DNA from: Chloroflexota bacterium
GTDB lineage: Bacteria > Chloroflexota > Limnocylindria > Limnocylindrales > CSP1-4
Length of the DNA stretch: 64,000 bases
Reading direction: 5' to 3'
NCBI GenBank assembly: GCA_005883615.1
Contig: VBEC01000076.1
Coordinates: forward strand, 1-64,000
Position numbers and translations under genes: made by a program. The notes below the pieces were generated by a model. The model had not been told where the DNA came from and searched no databases. It worked only from the letters and a program-made list of their open reading frames with translations. Position 1 is the stretch's first letter; each line of letters begins with the position of its first letter. This document shows positions 1-16,090 of this stretch, piece after piece.

Positions 1-514
1 GGGCACCGTCGCGACGGGGCGCATCGAGCGCGGCATCGTGAAGGTCGGCGACGAGGTCGAGCTCGTCGGGGTCAAGCCCAACCGCAAGGTCGTGGTGACC
101 GGCGTGGAGATGTTCAAGAAGCTGCTCGACGAGGGCCGCGCGGGCGACAACGTGGGCTGTCTCATCCGGGGCATCGAGCGCGACGAGATCGAGCGCGGCC
201 AGGTCCTGGCCAAGACGGCCTCGGTCAAGCCGCACACCAAGTTCAGTGCCCAGGTGTACGTGCTCACCAAGGAGGAGGGCGGCCGCCATACCCCCTTCTA
301 CAACGGCTACCGGCCGCAGTTCTACCTGCGCACCACCGACGTCACCGGCGCCATCGGCCTGCCCGAGGGTGCCGAGATGATCATGCCCGGCGACAACGTC
401 GAGATGAGCGTCGAGCTCATCACCCCGATCGCCCTCGAGACCGGCCAGCGCTTCGCCATCCGCGAGGGTGGCCGCACGGTGGGTGCCGGGGCCATCACCA
501 GCATCACCGAGTAA
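1..514 (+). CDS. tuf: Elongation factor Tu, copy 1 (5' end outside the window)
   Basis: This is the C-terminal 170 codons of EF-Tu, the GTPase that delivers aminoacyl-tRNA to the ribosome. Reading starts in phase at base 2 inside domain 2 ([11 protein letters not shown]) and runs through domain 3 to a TAA stop. The G domain lies upstream of the window. It matches the complete second copy at 16,091-17,287 except for three single-base differences at 219, 408 and 481. Two of these change residues (Ala versus Gly, Ser versus Thr) and one is silent. Four bases separate it from rpmG, so the two are probably cotranscribed. Confidence 0.97.
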   Translation, partial: GTVATGRIERGIVKVGDEVELVGVKPNRKVVVTGVEMFKKLLDEGRAGDNVGCLIRGIERDEIERGQVLAKTASVKPHTKFSAQVYVLTKEEGGRHTPFYNGYRPQFYLRTTDVTGAIGLPEGAEMIMPGDNVEMSVELITPIALETGQRFAIREGGRTVGAGAITSITE

Positions 515-523
515 CGCGATGGC
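1..523 (+). repeat. tuf repeat, copy A
   Basis: Bases 1-523 are 99.4% identical (520/523) to 16,774-17,296. Identity continues past the tuf stop codon through CGCG and the first five bases (ATGGC) of the next gene, then ends abruptly. The differences (C/G, G/C, G/C) are all transversions. The left limit of the repeat is outside the window. Near-identity of duplicate tuf genes is normally kept by gene conversion. Confidence 0.95.
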
Positions 524-683
524 GAGAGTCGAGGCCCGTCCTGTCATCCAGCTTGCGTGCACCGAGTGCAAGCAGCGCAACTACACCACGCGTAAGAACA
601 AGAAGAACGACCCGAACCGAATCGAGTTCATGAAGTACTGTCCTCGTGAACGCCGCCACACCCTCCACAGGGAGGCGAAGTAG
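519..683 (+). CDS. rpmG: 50S ribosomal protein L33
   Basis: A 54-residue L33 of the large ribosomal subunit. The start is the ATG four bases after tuf; a longer reading into tuf has no support. The family core is visible: [17 protein letters not shown] and the end HTLHREAK. It keeps the first CxxC pair (Cys14, Cys17), but the second pair is reduced to one cysteine because the motif reads CPRE. It therefore sits between zinc-binding and zinc-free L33 forms. The context tuf-rpmG-tRNA-Trp-secE-nusG is a common bacterial arrangement. Confidence 0.95.
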   Translation: MARVEARPVIQLACTECKQRNYTTRKNKKNDPNRIEFMKYCPRERRHTLHREAK

Positions 684-694
684 CGGCGATCCGG

Positions 695-770
695 AGGCGC
701 GTAGCTCAATTGGTAGAGCTCTGGTCTCCAAAACCAGTGGTTGTCGGTTCGAGTCCGGCCGCGCCTGCCA
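695..770 (+). tRNA. trnW: tRNA-Trp (anticodon CCA)
   Basis: A full cloverleaf folds by hand. The acceptor is AGGCGCG/CGCGCCT with discriminator G and an encoded CCA at 768-770. The D arm is GCTC/GAGC. The anticodon stem is CTGGT/ACCAG around the loop CTCCAAA, which carries anticodon CCA for tryptophan. The variable loop is TGGTT and the T arm GTCGG/CCGGC carries TTCGAGT. It lies between rpmG and secE and is probably processed from a common transcript. Confidence 0.97.
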
Positions 771-800
771 TTCCAATCCGTAGCTCGAGACTAGACCCAC

Positions 801-983
801 GTGGAACGAATCCGACGCTTCGTGGACGAAGCGTGGTCCGAGTTGAAGAAGGTGTCCTGGCCGACGCCCGCCCAGACGCGCAACCTGACGGTGCTCGTCT
901 TCGTGGTGAGCATCGCCGTGGGCCTCTACATCACCTTCTTCGACCTGATCTTCCTGCGCGCGATCGCGTTCATTCCACGCTAG
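801..983 (+). CDS. secE: Preprotein translocase subunit SecE
   Basis: A 60-residue SecE, the small membrane subunit that clamps SecY in the Sec translocon. It shows the conserved amphipathic segment FVDEAWSELKKVSWPTPAQT (residues 7-26), followed by one transmembrane helix at about residues 30-52. The length is typical of the single-helix bacterial form. The start is GTG with no clear Shine-Dalgarno. nusG begins six bases after its stop, the usual secE-nusG pairing. Confidence 0.95.
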   Translation: MERIRRFVDEAWSELKKVSWPTPAQTRNLTVLVFVVSIAVGLYITFFDLIFLRAIAFIPR

Positions 984-989
984 GCGAAC

Positions 990-1568
990 ATGATGACTGA
1001 GACGACGACCGAAACGACCCGAGCCCCCGAGAAGCGCTGGTACGTGATCCACACCTACTCGGGCTACGAGAACAAGGTCAAGGCCAATCTCGAGCACCGC
1101 ATCGAGTCGATGGGCATGGAGGACAAGATCTTCCAGGTGCTTGTCCCGATGGAGGACGAGATCGAGATCCGCCAGGGCCAGCGCCATACCGTTCAGAAGA
1201 AGGTCTACCCGGGCTACGTCCTCGTCGAGATGATCCTCGACCCGGACAGCTGGTTCGTTGTCCGGAATACCCCGGGCGTCACGAGCTTCGTGGGCGGGGC
1301 CAACATTCCCGGCGTGCGCAGCGAGCCGATTCCGCTGGACGAGCAGGAGGTCAAGCAGATCCTTCGCCAGATGGGCGTGGAGACACCGAAGTATCGCGTG
1401 GCATTTCAGAAGGGCCAGAGCGTCCGCGTCACGGATGGCCCGTTCGCCGAGTTCATCGGCACGGTCGACGAGGTCAACCCCGAGCGAAACAAGGTCAAGG
1501 TGCTCGTCAGCATCTTCGGTCGGGAAACCCCGGTCGAGCTCGACTTCCTGCAGGTCGAGAAGCTCTAG
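990..1568 (+). CDS. nusG: Transcription termination/antitermination factor NusG
   Basis: A 192-residue NusG, which binds RNA polymerase and couples it to Rho or the ribosome. The NGN domain begins at about residue 16 ([20 protein letters not shown]). It contains the [11 protein letters not shown] and [10 protein letters not shown] motifs that contact the polymerase clamp. The KOW domain is at the C terminus ([16 protein letters not shown] to LQVEKL). Two adjacent ATGs (990 and 993) could each start it. A short acidic/Thr-rich N-terminal tail precedes the fold. rplK follows after 18 bases. Confidence 0.97.
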   Translation: MMTETTTETTRAPEKRWYVIHTYSGYENKVKANLEHRIESMGMEDKIFQVLVPMEDEIEIRQGQRHTVQKKVYPGYVLVEMILDPDSWFVVRNTPGVTSFVGGANIPGVRSEPIPLDEQEVKQILRQMGVETPKYRVAFQKGQSVRVTDGPFAEFIGTVDEVNPERNKVKVLVSIFGRETPVELDFLQVEKL

Positions 1569-1586
1569 AAAGGACATCCAGCACTC

Positions 1587-2012
1587 GTGGCCAAGAAAAT
1601 TCGAGCCGTCGTTACGCTGCAGCTGCCGGCCGGCAAGGCCACGCCTGCGCCGCCCGTGGGTACGGTGCTGGGTCCCCACGGCATCAACCTCGTCGAGTTC
1701 ACCAAGACCTACAACGAGAAGACGGCCGACAAGGTCGGTCAGGTGATCCCGGCGCAGGTCACGGTCTTCGAGGACCGATCCTTCACGTTCGTCCTGCGCA
1801 CACCCCCCGCCGCCGACCTGCTGCGTAAGGCCGCCGGCCTCGAGAAGGGCGCTTCGACGCCCAAGCGCGAGTCGGTGGGCCGGGTGACGCGGGACCAGAT
1901 CCGGGAGATCGCCAACATCAAGATGGCCGACCTCAACGCCGGGGATCCGGACGCGGCGGCACGCCAGATCGAGGGCACCGCCCGGAGCATGGGCATCGAG
2001 GTCATCGGCTAG
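1587..2012 (+). CDS. rplK: 50S ribosomal protein L11
   Basis: A 141-residue L11, part of the GTPase-associated centre with L10/L12. It starts at GTG after an AAAGGA-like site. It aligns with E. coli L11 without gaps over the first 32 residues. The end [15 protein letters not shown] is typical. In the proline-rich segment the sequence is [13 protein letters not shown] where most bacteria have PPVGPALGQ, so the equivalents of Pro26 and Gln30 are Thr and Pro. This segment contacts thiopeptide antibiotics. Operon partners are nusG upstream and rplA downstream. Confidence 0.97.
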   Translation: MAKKIRAVVTLQLPAGKATPAPPVGTVLGPHGINLVEFTKTYNEKTADKVGQVIPAQVTVFEDRSFTFVLRTPPAADLLRKAAGLEKGASTPKRESVGRVTRDQIREIANIKMADLNAGDPDAAARQIEGTARSMGIEVIG

Positions 2013-2024
2013 ACTCGGCCACTC

Positions 2025-2051
2025 GCGCTTCGCGGCATGGCCGCGACGCGC
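2025..2051 (+). promoter_or_regulatory. Two-helix hairpin between rplK and rplA, candidate L1 target
   Basis: Two stacked helices can form: GCGC (2025-2028) with GCGC (2048-2051), then CGCGGC (2031-2036) with GCCGCG (2040-2045), closed by an ATG triloop. They are separated by a small internal loop (TT against AC). L1 autoregulates its operon by binding a two-helix mRNA element that mimics 23S rRNA. The location fits, but I did not match the consensus base by base. Confidence 0.3.
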
Positions 2052-2120
2052 ATACAGACGTCACCCCGCGTCGACAGGGGGAGAGCGGAAGAACGCCGCT
2101 CGGTCGGAGGAACCCAACAA

Positions 2121-2825
2121 ATGCCCAAGCACGGCAAGAAATATCTCGAAGCGGCCAAGCTGGTCGAGCCGACCAGGCTTTATGAGCCGGCCGAGGCGGT
2201 GCAGCTCCTGAAGGACACGAGCACCGTTAACTTCGATCCCACCGTCGAGGCGCACATCCGGCTGGGCGTCGATCCACGCCATGCGGACCAGATGGTGCGC
2301 GGCACGGTCGTTCTGCCTCACGGCACCGGCAAGGTGGTGCGGGTGGCCGTCTTCGCTCAGGGCGAGAAGGCCCAGGAAGCGTTGCGGGGCGGGGCCGACG
2401 AAGTCGGCGCCGAGGACCTCGTCAAGAAGATCGAAGCGGGCTGGCTCGAGTTCGACGTCGCCCTGGCAACCCCCGACACGATGGGCCTGGTCGGTCGTCT
2501 CGGCAAGATCCTGGGGCGTCGTGGCCTGATGCCGAATCCGAAAGCCGGAACCATCACCTTTGACATCGAACGCGCCCTCCGCGAGGTCAAAGGCGGCCGG
2601 GTTGAGTTCAAAGTCGACAAGGGCGCTATCATCCACGTCGCTTTTGGCAAGGGAAGCTTCGAGCCGGAGGCGCTTCTCGAGAACCTGGCCACGCTGCTCG
2701 ACGCCATCAGTCGGGCGAAACCCACGGGCGCAAAGGGCCAGTACTTCAAGGGATTGACGATCGCCAGCACGATGGGTCCGGGTATCCGGGTCGACGTGCC
2801 GGCCGTTCTGGCCGCCGCGGCCTGA
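2121..2825 (+). CDS. rplA: 50S ribosomal protein L1
   Basis: A 234-residue L1 that forms the ribosomal L1 stalk and commonly represses its own operon. The ATG at 2121 follows GGAGG by 10 bases and yields [15 protein letters not shown], the usual L1 start. Longer in-frame readings to 2037 are not needed. The L1 signature [17 protein letters not shown] lies near residues 130-150. The C-terminal [18 protein letters not shown] matches the family. The next gene, rplJ, is 341 bases away behind a leader region. Confidence 0.97.
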   Translation: MPKHGKKYLEAAKLVEPTRLYEPAEAVQLLKDTSTVNFDPTVEAHIRLGVDPRHADQMVRGTVVLPHGTGKVVRVAVFAQGEKAQEALRGGADEVGAEDLVKKIEAGWLEFDVALATPDTMGLVGRLGKILGRRGLMPNPKAGTITFDIERALREVKGGRVEFKVDKGAIIHVAFGKGSFEPEALLENLATLLDAISRAKPTGAKGQYFKGLTIASTMGPGIRVDVPAVLAAAA

Positions 2826-3166
2826 ACGTCGCGGCTATCGCACGGGGTCGTGCCTCGTGGCATGGCCCTCAATTGAAGATCGACGGACCGCTGAAGACAG
2901 CGTGCGCCAAAGCCGCCCCTCTCTCCGAGTGACGGACCAGGCTTGATCCACCGGCCGGACGGATGCCATCGAGGTGTCCGGGACGACGGTCAGCACGCCG
3001 AGGCAGGACCGGCTCGTCCACCGCCTGGTGGGTGCGCCCCTGCGGACCGGACCGTCGCAGGGGTTTCGTAGTCTTCGGGCCGCGAAGAGCCCACCGCCGC
3101 GCGCCGGTCGCGCGCCTGACGAAGAGCCACTGCGGGCCGAGGAGTTCGCGAGCTCAAGGAGGTGCC
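2826..3166 (+). promoter_or_regulatory. rplJ (L10) leader region
   Basis: This 341-base stretch holds no convincing gene. Near its start GAAGACAGCGTGCGCC (2894 on) resembles the conserved GAAGACAG segment of bacterial L10 leaders. GAAGAC (2893-2898) can pair with GTCTTC (3071-3076). A perfect 8-bp hairpin, CCCCTGCG (3037-3044) with CGCAGGGG (3056-3063), is followed by TTT. L10-L12 complexes usually bind such a leader and repress rplJ-rplL. The assignment rests on position and partial motif match only. I saw no clear promoter inside it. Confidence 0.55.
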
Positions 3167-4024
3167 ATGCCGACAGAGGCAAAACGCGCGGAAGTCGAGG
3201 CCCTGCGGGCCGAGCTGGCCGAAAGCTCGACGCTCGTCGTCTCCGAATACCGCGGCCTCACCGTGTCGGAACTGGCCGAGATCCGCAAAGCCCTGCGCAA
3301 GCAGGACGTTCGCTACCGGGTCGTCAAGAACCGGCTCCTCAAGATCGCCGCCCGGGACGGTGCGGCCGAGGCCCTGGCGCCCCTGCTCCAGGGACCGACC
3401 GCCCTGGCCTTCGGTACGGGTGATCCGGCCAGGACAGCCAAGGCCGTGCTGGATGCGACGCGCCCATTCCGTGTCGTCAGAATCACGGGCGCGCTGTTGG
3501 GCGATCGCGCGATCGACGCCGCCAGCGTCACGCGGCTGGCCAGCTTGCCCTCACGGGAGGTTTTGCTGGCACGGCTCGGCGGCGTGATGCAGTCGCCCAT
3601 GGCCAACCTCGCCGGCCTGCTCGCGGCAGGCCTTCGCAACCTCGGGTCCCTGCTCGTGCAGGTCGCCGAACAGAAGGCCGCGGCAGAACCAACGCCTGTC
3701 GCGCAGCCCGCAGCCGCCGCACGACCCGAGGCCGCCGCACGACCGGAGGCCATCGCGCAACCGGCTGCCGCCGACGAACCGGCCGCCACCGACGAAGCCA
3801 CCACAACCGCTGAGCCGGCCGCGACCGGCGAAGCCACCGCAGCCGACGAAGCCACCGCAGCCGAAGAGGCCACCACAGCCGACGAAGCCACCGCAGCCGA
3901 CGAAGCCACCGCAGCCGACGAAGCGGCCGCAGCCGACGAAGCGGCCGCAGCCGACGAAGCGGCCGCAGCCGACGAAGCCACCGCAGCCGACGAAGCGGCG
4001 GCAGCCGAACAGCCCAAGGGCTGA
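3167..4024 (+). CDS. rplJ: 50S ribosomal protein L10 with long acidic C-terminal tail
   Basis: L10 anchors the L12 stalk dimers to the ribosome. The ATG follows AAGGAGGT. Residues 1 to about 165 are ordinary L10: RAEVEALRAELAESSTLVVSEYRGL, then VVKNRLLKIA, ending in the L12-binding helix near NLGSLLVQVAEQKAAA. The usual length is 165-180 residues, but this protein has 285. The extra 115 or so residues are Ala/Glu/Asp/Thr/Pro low complexity, ending in tandem AADEAT/AADEAA hexapeptides from an 18-bp DNA repeat. The tail is probably disordered and negatively charged. Confidence 0.95.
   Translation: MPTEAKRAEVEALRAELAESSTLVVSEYRGLTVSELAEIRKALRKQDVRYRVVKNRLLKIAARDGAAEALAPLLQGPTALAFGTGDPARTAKAVLDATRPFRVVRITGALLGDRAIDAASVTRLASLPSREVLLARLGGVMQSPMANLAGLLAAGLRNLGSLLVQVAEQKAAAEPTPVAQPAAAARPEAAARPEAIAQPAAADEPAATDEATTTAEPAATGEATAADEATAAEEATTADEATAADEATAADEAAAADEAAAADEAAAADEATAADEAAAAEQPKG
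3821..4000 (+). repeat. 18-bp coding minisatellite in rplJ
   Basis: Ten head-to-tail 18-bp units, the first degenerate, with consensus GCAGCCGACGAAGCSRCC. The reading phase is kept throughout, so each unit adds six residues (AADEAT or AADEAA). Units at 3911, 3929 and 3947 are identical, pointing to recent slippage or unequal exchange. Being contiguous and coding, this is not a CRISPR array. Confidence 0.95.
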
Positions 4025-4066
4025 TCGACCTGCTGGTCTACGAGATACCGAAAAAGGAGAGATCAC

Positions 4067-4468
4067 ATGGCAGTTGCCACGCAGGACGACCTGCTCGAGG
4101 CCATCGACAAGATGACCGTCCTCGAGCTGTCCGAGTTCATCAAGCGCTTCGAAGAGCGCTACGGCGTCACGGCCGCTGTGGCGGTTGCGGCCCCTGCCGC
4201 TCCGGCTGCGGGCGGCGGCGCTGCTGAAGGCGCGGCGGCCGCTCCGGCGGAGGAGCAGACCGAGTTCGTTGCCATCCTCACCGAGATCGGCCCGAACAAG
4301 ATCCCCGTGATCAAGGTCGTCCGCGAACTGACGGGCCTCGGTCTCAAAGAGGCCAAGGACGTCGTCGACGCGGCGCCCAAGCCGGTCAAGGAAGGCGTCA
4401 CGCGAGACGAGGCGGAGAAAATCAAGACCGCTCTCGAGGAACAGGGCGCCAAGGTCGAGATCAAGTAG
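4067..4468 (+). CDS. rplL: 50S ribosomal protein L7/L12
   Basis: A 133-residue L12, the mobile stalk protein that recruits and stimulates translational GTPases. The ATG has an AAGGAG site. The N-terminal dimerisation helices ([22 protein letters not shown], shown here only in part by family) are followed by an Ala/Gly hinge at about residues 42-62. The C-terminal domain holds [20 protein letters not shown], the EF-G/EF-Tu contact. It forms an operon with rplJ 42 bases upstream. Confidence 0.97.
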   Translation: MAVATQDDLLEAIDKMTVLELSEFIKRFEERYGVTAAVAVAAPAAPAAGGGAAEGAAAAPAEEQTEFVAILTEIGPNKIPVIKVVRELTGLGLKEAKDVVDAAPKPVKEGVTRDEAEKIKTALEEQGAKVEIK

Positions 4469-4470
4469 AA

Positions 4471-4506
4471 CCAGCCGAGGGGCTGGCACCTTCCGGGGCT
4501 GCCAGC
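4471..4506 (+). promoter_or_regulatory. Overlapping alternative hairpins after rplL
   Basis: CCAGCC (4471-4476) pairs with GGCTGG (4481-4486) around GAGG. Alternatively GCTGGCA (4482-4488) pairs perfectly with TGCCAGC (4500-4506). The two share bases 4482-4486 and exclude each other. No T-run follows, so this is not a classical intrinsic terminator. It may be a processing or attenuation site between rplL and rpoB, where many bacteria reduce read-through. Confidence 0.4.
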
Positions 4507-4627
4507 TCCGCACCCGTCCGAGGTCTCCGCGACCGCATCGGCCCGAGGGTGGCGCTGCTCCCGCGAGCTATTGGGATCAGCTCTCCGGCAGTGGTGATTC
4601 AGGCCGCGTTTCCACGCTGGGCCACGT

Positions 4628-4655
4628 TTGACAATAGGGAATCGCGCGGTATCCT
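4628..4655 (+). promoter_or_regulatory. rpoBC promoter (sigma-70 type)
   Basis: A perfect -35 TTGACA (4628-4633), a 16-base spacer and -10 TATCCT (4650-4655) lie 58 bases before the rpoB start, within otherwise GC-rich non-coding DNA. Transcription would begin near 4662, giving a leader of about 50 bases. rpoB-rpoC can thus be transcribed separately from rplJ-rplL. Confidence 0.8.
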
Positions 4656-4713
4656 ACTCCTTCTGTGAGTGCGGCCCCCCACACCCTCTTCCTCCTCCGT
4701 CAAGGAGCGGTTC

Positions 4714-8169
<3,456 letters not shown>

Positions 8170-8312
8170 GGGGACCGTCCCGCTGCACCCGTTCCTGCAC
8201 CCATGCCCATTCGTGACAACGCCAGCGCGGCGTCCGGCTCCGGCCGGTCGGGCGCCGTTCGCGACCGTTCCGCATCGTGCCGTCGAGCCAGGCGACGGCG
8301 CGGAGGAGAATC

Positions 8313-12827
<4,515 letters not shown>

Positions 12828-12876
12828 AGACGACAGCGGCGCGGCCGAGTGGGCGCTGATCGCCCCTGACACGCGT

Positions 12877-12906
12877 TTGACACTCATTTCGGCCCGCTGC
12901 TAAACT
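12877..12906 (+). promoter_or_regulatory. Promoter of the rpsL operon (sigma-70 type)
   Basis: TTGACA (12877-12882), an 18-base spacer and TAAACT (12901-12906) lie 166 bases before rpsL. The predicted leader of about 160 bases is GC-rich and carries no obvious gene. A short hairpin GGGCG/CGCCC around CTGAT (12851-12865) sits just upstream and might end rpoC transcripts, although it lacks a T-run. Confidence 0.75.
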
Positions 12907-13071
12907 CCGCGCTCGTGGCCTCGGCGGGGTCATTGGCCGGCGTGTGCGCCGGACGCCGTGGAGGATCACAGCGAGCCGGGTCGTCACCGATCGGGACCCA
13001 CCTCGTCCGAGGTGTCGGCGGACCCAGCCGTCGACCCATCACCATTTGCCTTCGAAAGGAACCACGTCTCC

Positions 13072-13500
13072 GTGCCAACCATCAGCCAGCTCGTGCGTCA
13101 CGGCCGAACCCGCAAGATCTCCAAGGTCAAGGCGCCGGCCATGCGCAAGAACTGGAACAGCCTGAAGCAGCGCCAGGAGCCCATCCCGGGCGCCCCGCAG
13201 AAGCGTGGCGTCTGCCTCCAGGTGCGCACGATGACGCCCAAGAAGCCGAACTCCGCGTTGCGCAAGATCGCGCGCGTGCGCCTCACCAACCAGATGGAAG
13301 TCACCGCCTACATCCCGGGTATTGGGCACAACCTGCAGGAGCATTCGGTGGTGCTGGTACGCGGCGGGAAGGTCAAGGACCTGCCGTCGGTCAAGTACCA
13401 CATCATCCGGGGGACCCTCGACGCAGCCGGGGTGCGCGACCGCAAGCAGGGTCGCAGCAAGTACGGCGCCAAGGCCGCCGGGGCCGGAGGCCGCGCCTAG
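13072..13500 (+). CDS. rpsL: 30S ribosomal protein S12
   Basis: A 142-residue S12 of the decoding centre. It starts at GTG with an AAGGAA-type site about 12 bases upstream. It is the long-loop form, with [18 protein letters not shown] before PQKRGVC, as in Gram-positive phyla, rather than the short proteobacterial form. The streptomycin-related lysines in [11 protein letters not shown] and GGKVKDLP are intact, so wild-type streptomycin contacts are predicted. The end is [14 protein letters not shown]. rpsG begins one base after the stop. Confidence 0.97.
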   Translation: MPTISQLVRHGRTRKISKVKAPAMRKNWNSLKQRQEPIPGAPQKRGVCLQVRTMTPKKPNSALRKIARVRLTNQMEVTAYIPGIGHNLQEHSVVLVRGGKVKDLPSVKYHIIRGTLDAAGVRDRKQGRSKYGAKAAGAGGRA

Positions 13501-13501
13501 A

Positions 13502-13969
13502 ATGCCCCGCCGCATCAACATCCCCCGCAAGACCAAGTACCAGACCGTTCCGGCCAATCGGACGACGGCGCGCTTCACGGCCAAGCTGATGACCAACGGC
13601 AAGCGCACTCTGTCCGACCGGATCCTGCGCGAGGCGCTCGCGCGCGCGGAGGCACAGGCTCGCCGTCCGGGCCTCGAGGTGCTCGAGGCCGCGCTTCGGA
13701 ACGCCACCCCGATCATCGAGGTCAAGCCCCGCCGGGTCGGCGGCGCCACCTACCAGGTCCCGGTCGAGATCCGTGGCGATCGTCGGCTCTCGCTCGGAGT
13801 GCGTTGGCTGGTCCAGGCCGCCCGCAAGCGGAGCGGCAAGAGCATGGGCGAGAAGCTCGCTGCGGAGTTCGTCGATGCCATGAACGGCCTCGGCGCCGCC
13901 GTGAAGCGCCGCGAGGACACCCACAAGATGGCCGAGGCCAACAAGGCCTTCAGCCATTTCAAGTGGTAG
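13502..13969 (+). CDS. rpsG: 30S ribosomal protein S7
   Basis: A 155-residue S7, the primary organiser of the 3' major domain of 16S rRNA, of typical length. It opens [20 protein letters not shown]. The body contains [33 protein letters not shown]-like signature residues (here [19 protein letters not shown]) and [20 protein letters not shown]. The C-terminal tail ends NKAFSHFKW. It is translated in tandem with rpsL, with fusA 13 bases downstream. S7 is the usual autoregulator of this operon, but I did not identify its mRNA site. Confidence 0.97.
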   Translation: MPRRINIPRKTKYQTVPANRTTARFTAKLMTNGKRTLSDRILREALARAEAQARRPGLEVLEAALRNATPIIEVKPRRVGGATYQVPVEIRGDRRLSLGVRWLVQAARKRSGKSMGEKLAAEFVDAMNGLGAAVKRREDTHKMAEANKAFSHFKW

Positions 13970-13982
13970 GGAGCGGACGGGC

Positions 13983-16055
13983 ATGGCACGCCAGGTACCG
14001 CTCGCGCGAACCCGCAACATCGGGATCATCGCGCACATCGACGCGGGCAAGACGACAGTTACTGAACGGATCCTCTTCTACACCAAGAAGATCTACAAGA
14101 CCGGCGAGGTCCATGACGGCGCGGCGACGATGGACTGGATGCCCCAGGAGCAAGAGCGGGGCATCACCATCACGGCCGCGGCGACAACCGCCTTCTGGGG
14201 CGATCATCGCATCAACATCATCGATACGCCCGGGCACGTGGACTTTACGGTGGAGGTCGAGCGGAGCCTGCGCGTGCTCGACGGCGCGGTCGTCGTGTTC
14301 GACGGCGTCGCCGGCGTGGAACCCCAGTCGGAGACCGTCTGGCGGCAGGCCGACCGCTACCGCGTACCCCGGATCTGCTTCATCAACAAGCTCGATCGCA
14401 CTGGCGCCGACTTCTGGCGCTGCGTGGACATGATCCGCGAGCGGTTGGGCGCCACGCCCGTGCCGATCCAGATCCCCATCGGATCCGAAGACGGGTTCCT
14501 TGGCGTGATCGACCTCGTCCGCATGAAGGCCATCCAGTACCGCGACGACCGGGGTGAGCACATCGAGGAGACGGAGGTACCGGAGGCGCTCAGGGACGAG
14601 GCCAAACAGAACCGCGAGCGGATGCTGGAGGCCGTGGCCGAGGTCGATGACGACCTGACGCACAAGTATTTCGAAGGCACCCTCACCGACGCCGACATCA
14701 AGCACGGCCTGCGCCTGGGCACCCTTGAATACAAGTTCGTCCCCGTGCTGACCGGTTCGGCGCTCAAAAACAAGGGCATCCAGCCGATGCTCGATGCCGT
14801 CGTGGACTACCTGCCCTCGCCCCTCGACGTTCCGCCCGTGATCGGTGAGGACGCCCGAACGCATGCCGAGGTGCTGCGCACGGTCGACGACAAGGAGCCC
14901 TTCAGCGCGCTCGCTTTCAAGATCGCCGCCGATCCGTTCGTCGGCAAGCTCGCCTTCTTCCGGGTCTATTCGGGCACGCTCAAGTCCGGGTCGTACGTGC
15001 TCAATGCCACGAAGGGCAAGCGGGAGCGAGTCGGCCGGATCCTGCAGATGCACGCCAACCACCGCGAGGAGATCGACGAGGTCTACGCCGGCGACATTGC
15101 GGCAGCGGTCGGCCTCAAGGACACGTTCACGGGCGACACCCTGAGCGAGCCGGACCATCCGGTCATCCTCGAGTCGATCACCTTCCCTGAGCCGGTGATC
15201 GAGGTGGCCATCGAGCCCAAGACCAAGGCGGACCAGGACAAGCTGGCAATCGCGCTGCAGCGGCTGGCCGACGAGGACCCGACGTTCCGGGTCCACACCG
15301 ACGAGGAGTCCGGACAGACCCGCATCGCCGGCATGGGTGAGCTCCACCTCGACGTCCTCGTGGACCGAATGGTCCGCGAGTTCAAGGTCGCCGCCAACGT
15401 CGGGCGCCCATCGGTCTCCTATCGCGAGACGATCCGGCGTGCCGCGGAAGGCAACGGCCGGTTCGTCCGGCAGACCGGCGGCAAGGGCCAGTACGGCCAC
15501 GCGGTCATCAAGCTCGAGCCCCTCGAGAAGGGCGGCGGCTACGAGTTCGTCGACAAGATCGTCGGCGGCACGATCCCGCGCGAGTTCATCAAGTCGGTTG
15601 ATCAGGGCATCCGCGAGGCGCTCGAGACCGGGATCTTCGCCGGGTACCCCATGGTCGACGTGCGGGTGACCCTCTTCGACGGCTCCTACCACGAGGTCGA
15701 CTCGTCCGAGATGGCGTTCAAGATCGCCGGGTCCATGGCGGTCAAGGACGCCGTCGAGAAGGCCGACCCGACGGTGCTCGAGCCGATGATGCGGGTCGAG
15801 GTGACGATGCCCGAGCAGTTCATGGGCGACGTCATTGGCGATCTGAACAGCCGGCGCGGTCAGGTGGAGGGCATGGACTCGCGGGGGACGACGCAGGTCG
15901 TCCGCGCCTTCGTGCCGCTTGCCGAGATGTTCGGGTACGCCACCGAACTGCGGTCGATGACCCAGGGCCGGGCGAGCTACTCGATGGAGTTGTCCCACTA
16001 CGCCGAGGTCCCCGCGACGGTCGCGGCGGAGCTCGCAGCCAAGAGCAAGGTCTAG
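13983..16055 (+). CDS. fusA: Elongation factor G
   Basis: A 690-residue EF-G, the translocation GTPase. G-domain motifs are visible: P-loop AHIDAGKT (17-24), switch [11 protein letters not shown] and NKLD for guanine recognition. Domain IV holds the [15 protein letters not shown] stretch that enters the decoding site. The C-terminal domain includes [17 protein letters not shown]. The length is normal and only one fusA is in the window. It sits in the standard order rpsL-rpsG-fusA-tuf. Confidence 0.98.
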   Translation: MARQVPLARTRNIGIIAHIDAGKTTVTERILFYTKKIYKTGEVHDGAATMDWMPQEQERGITITAAATTAFWGDHRINIIDTPGHVDFTVEVERSLRVLDGAVVVFDGVAGVEPQSETVWRQADRYRVPRICFINKLDRTGADFWRCVDMIRERLGATPVPIQIPIGSEDGFLGVIDLVRMKAIQYRDDRGEHIEETEVPEALRDEAKQNRERMLEAVAEVDDDLTHKYFEGTLTDADIKHGLRLGTLEYKFVPVLTGSALKNKGIQPMLDAVVDYLPSPLDVPPVIGEDARTHAEVLRTVDDKEPFSALAFKIAADPFVGKLAFFRVYSGTLKSGSYVLNATKGKRERVGRILQMHANHREEIDEVYAGDIAAAVGLKDTFTGDTLSEPDHPVILESITFPEPVIEVAIEPKTKADQDKLAIALQRLADEDPTFRVHTDEESGQTRIAGMGELHLDVLVDRMVREFKVAANVGRPSVSYRETIRRAAEGNGRFVRQTGGKGQYGHAVIKLEPLEKGGGYEFVDKIVGGTIPREFIKSVDQGIREALETGIFAGYPMVDVRVTLFDGSYHEVDSSEMAFKIAGSMAVKDAVEKADPTVLEPMMRVEVTMPEQFMGDVIGDLNSRRGQVEGMDSRGTTQVVRAFVPLAEMFGYATELRSMTQGRASYSMELSHYAEVPATVAAELAAKSKV

Positions 16056-16090
16056 CAGCCCGTCCCAGGGCGCACAGGAGAGCAGCCAAC

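Noticed and set aside
504-1679. Long - strand open frame opposite rpmG, tRNA-Trp, secE and nusG
   Set aside because: It crosses a tRNA and four verified genes and has no family motif. Such antisense frames are expected in GC-rich DNA.
3821-4000. Possible CRISPR array in the 18-bp repeats
   Set aside because: Repeats are contiguous without spacers and stay in frame with rplJ.
13959-15998. 679-codon - strand frame opposite fusA
   Set aside because: Mirrors EF-G codon usage and has no independent evidence.
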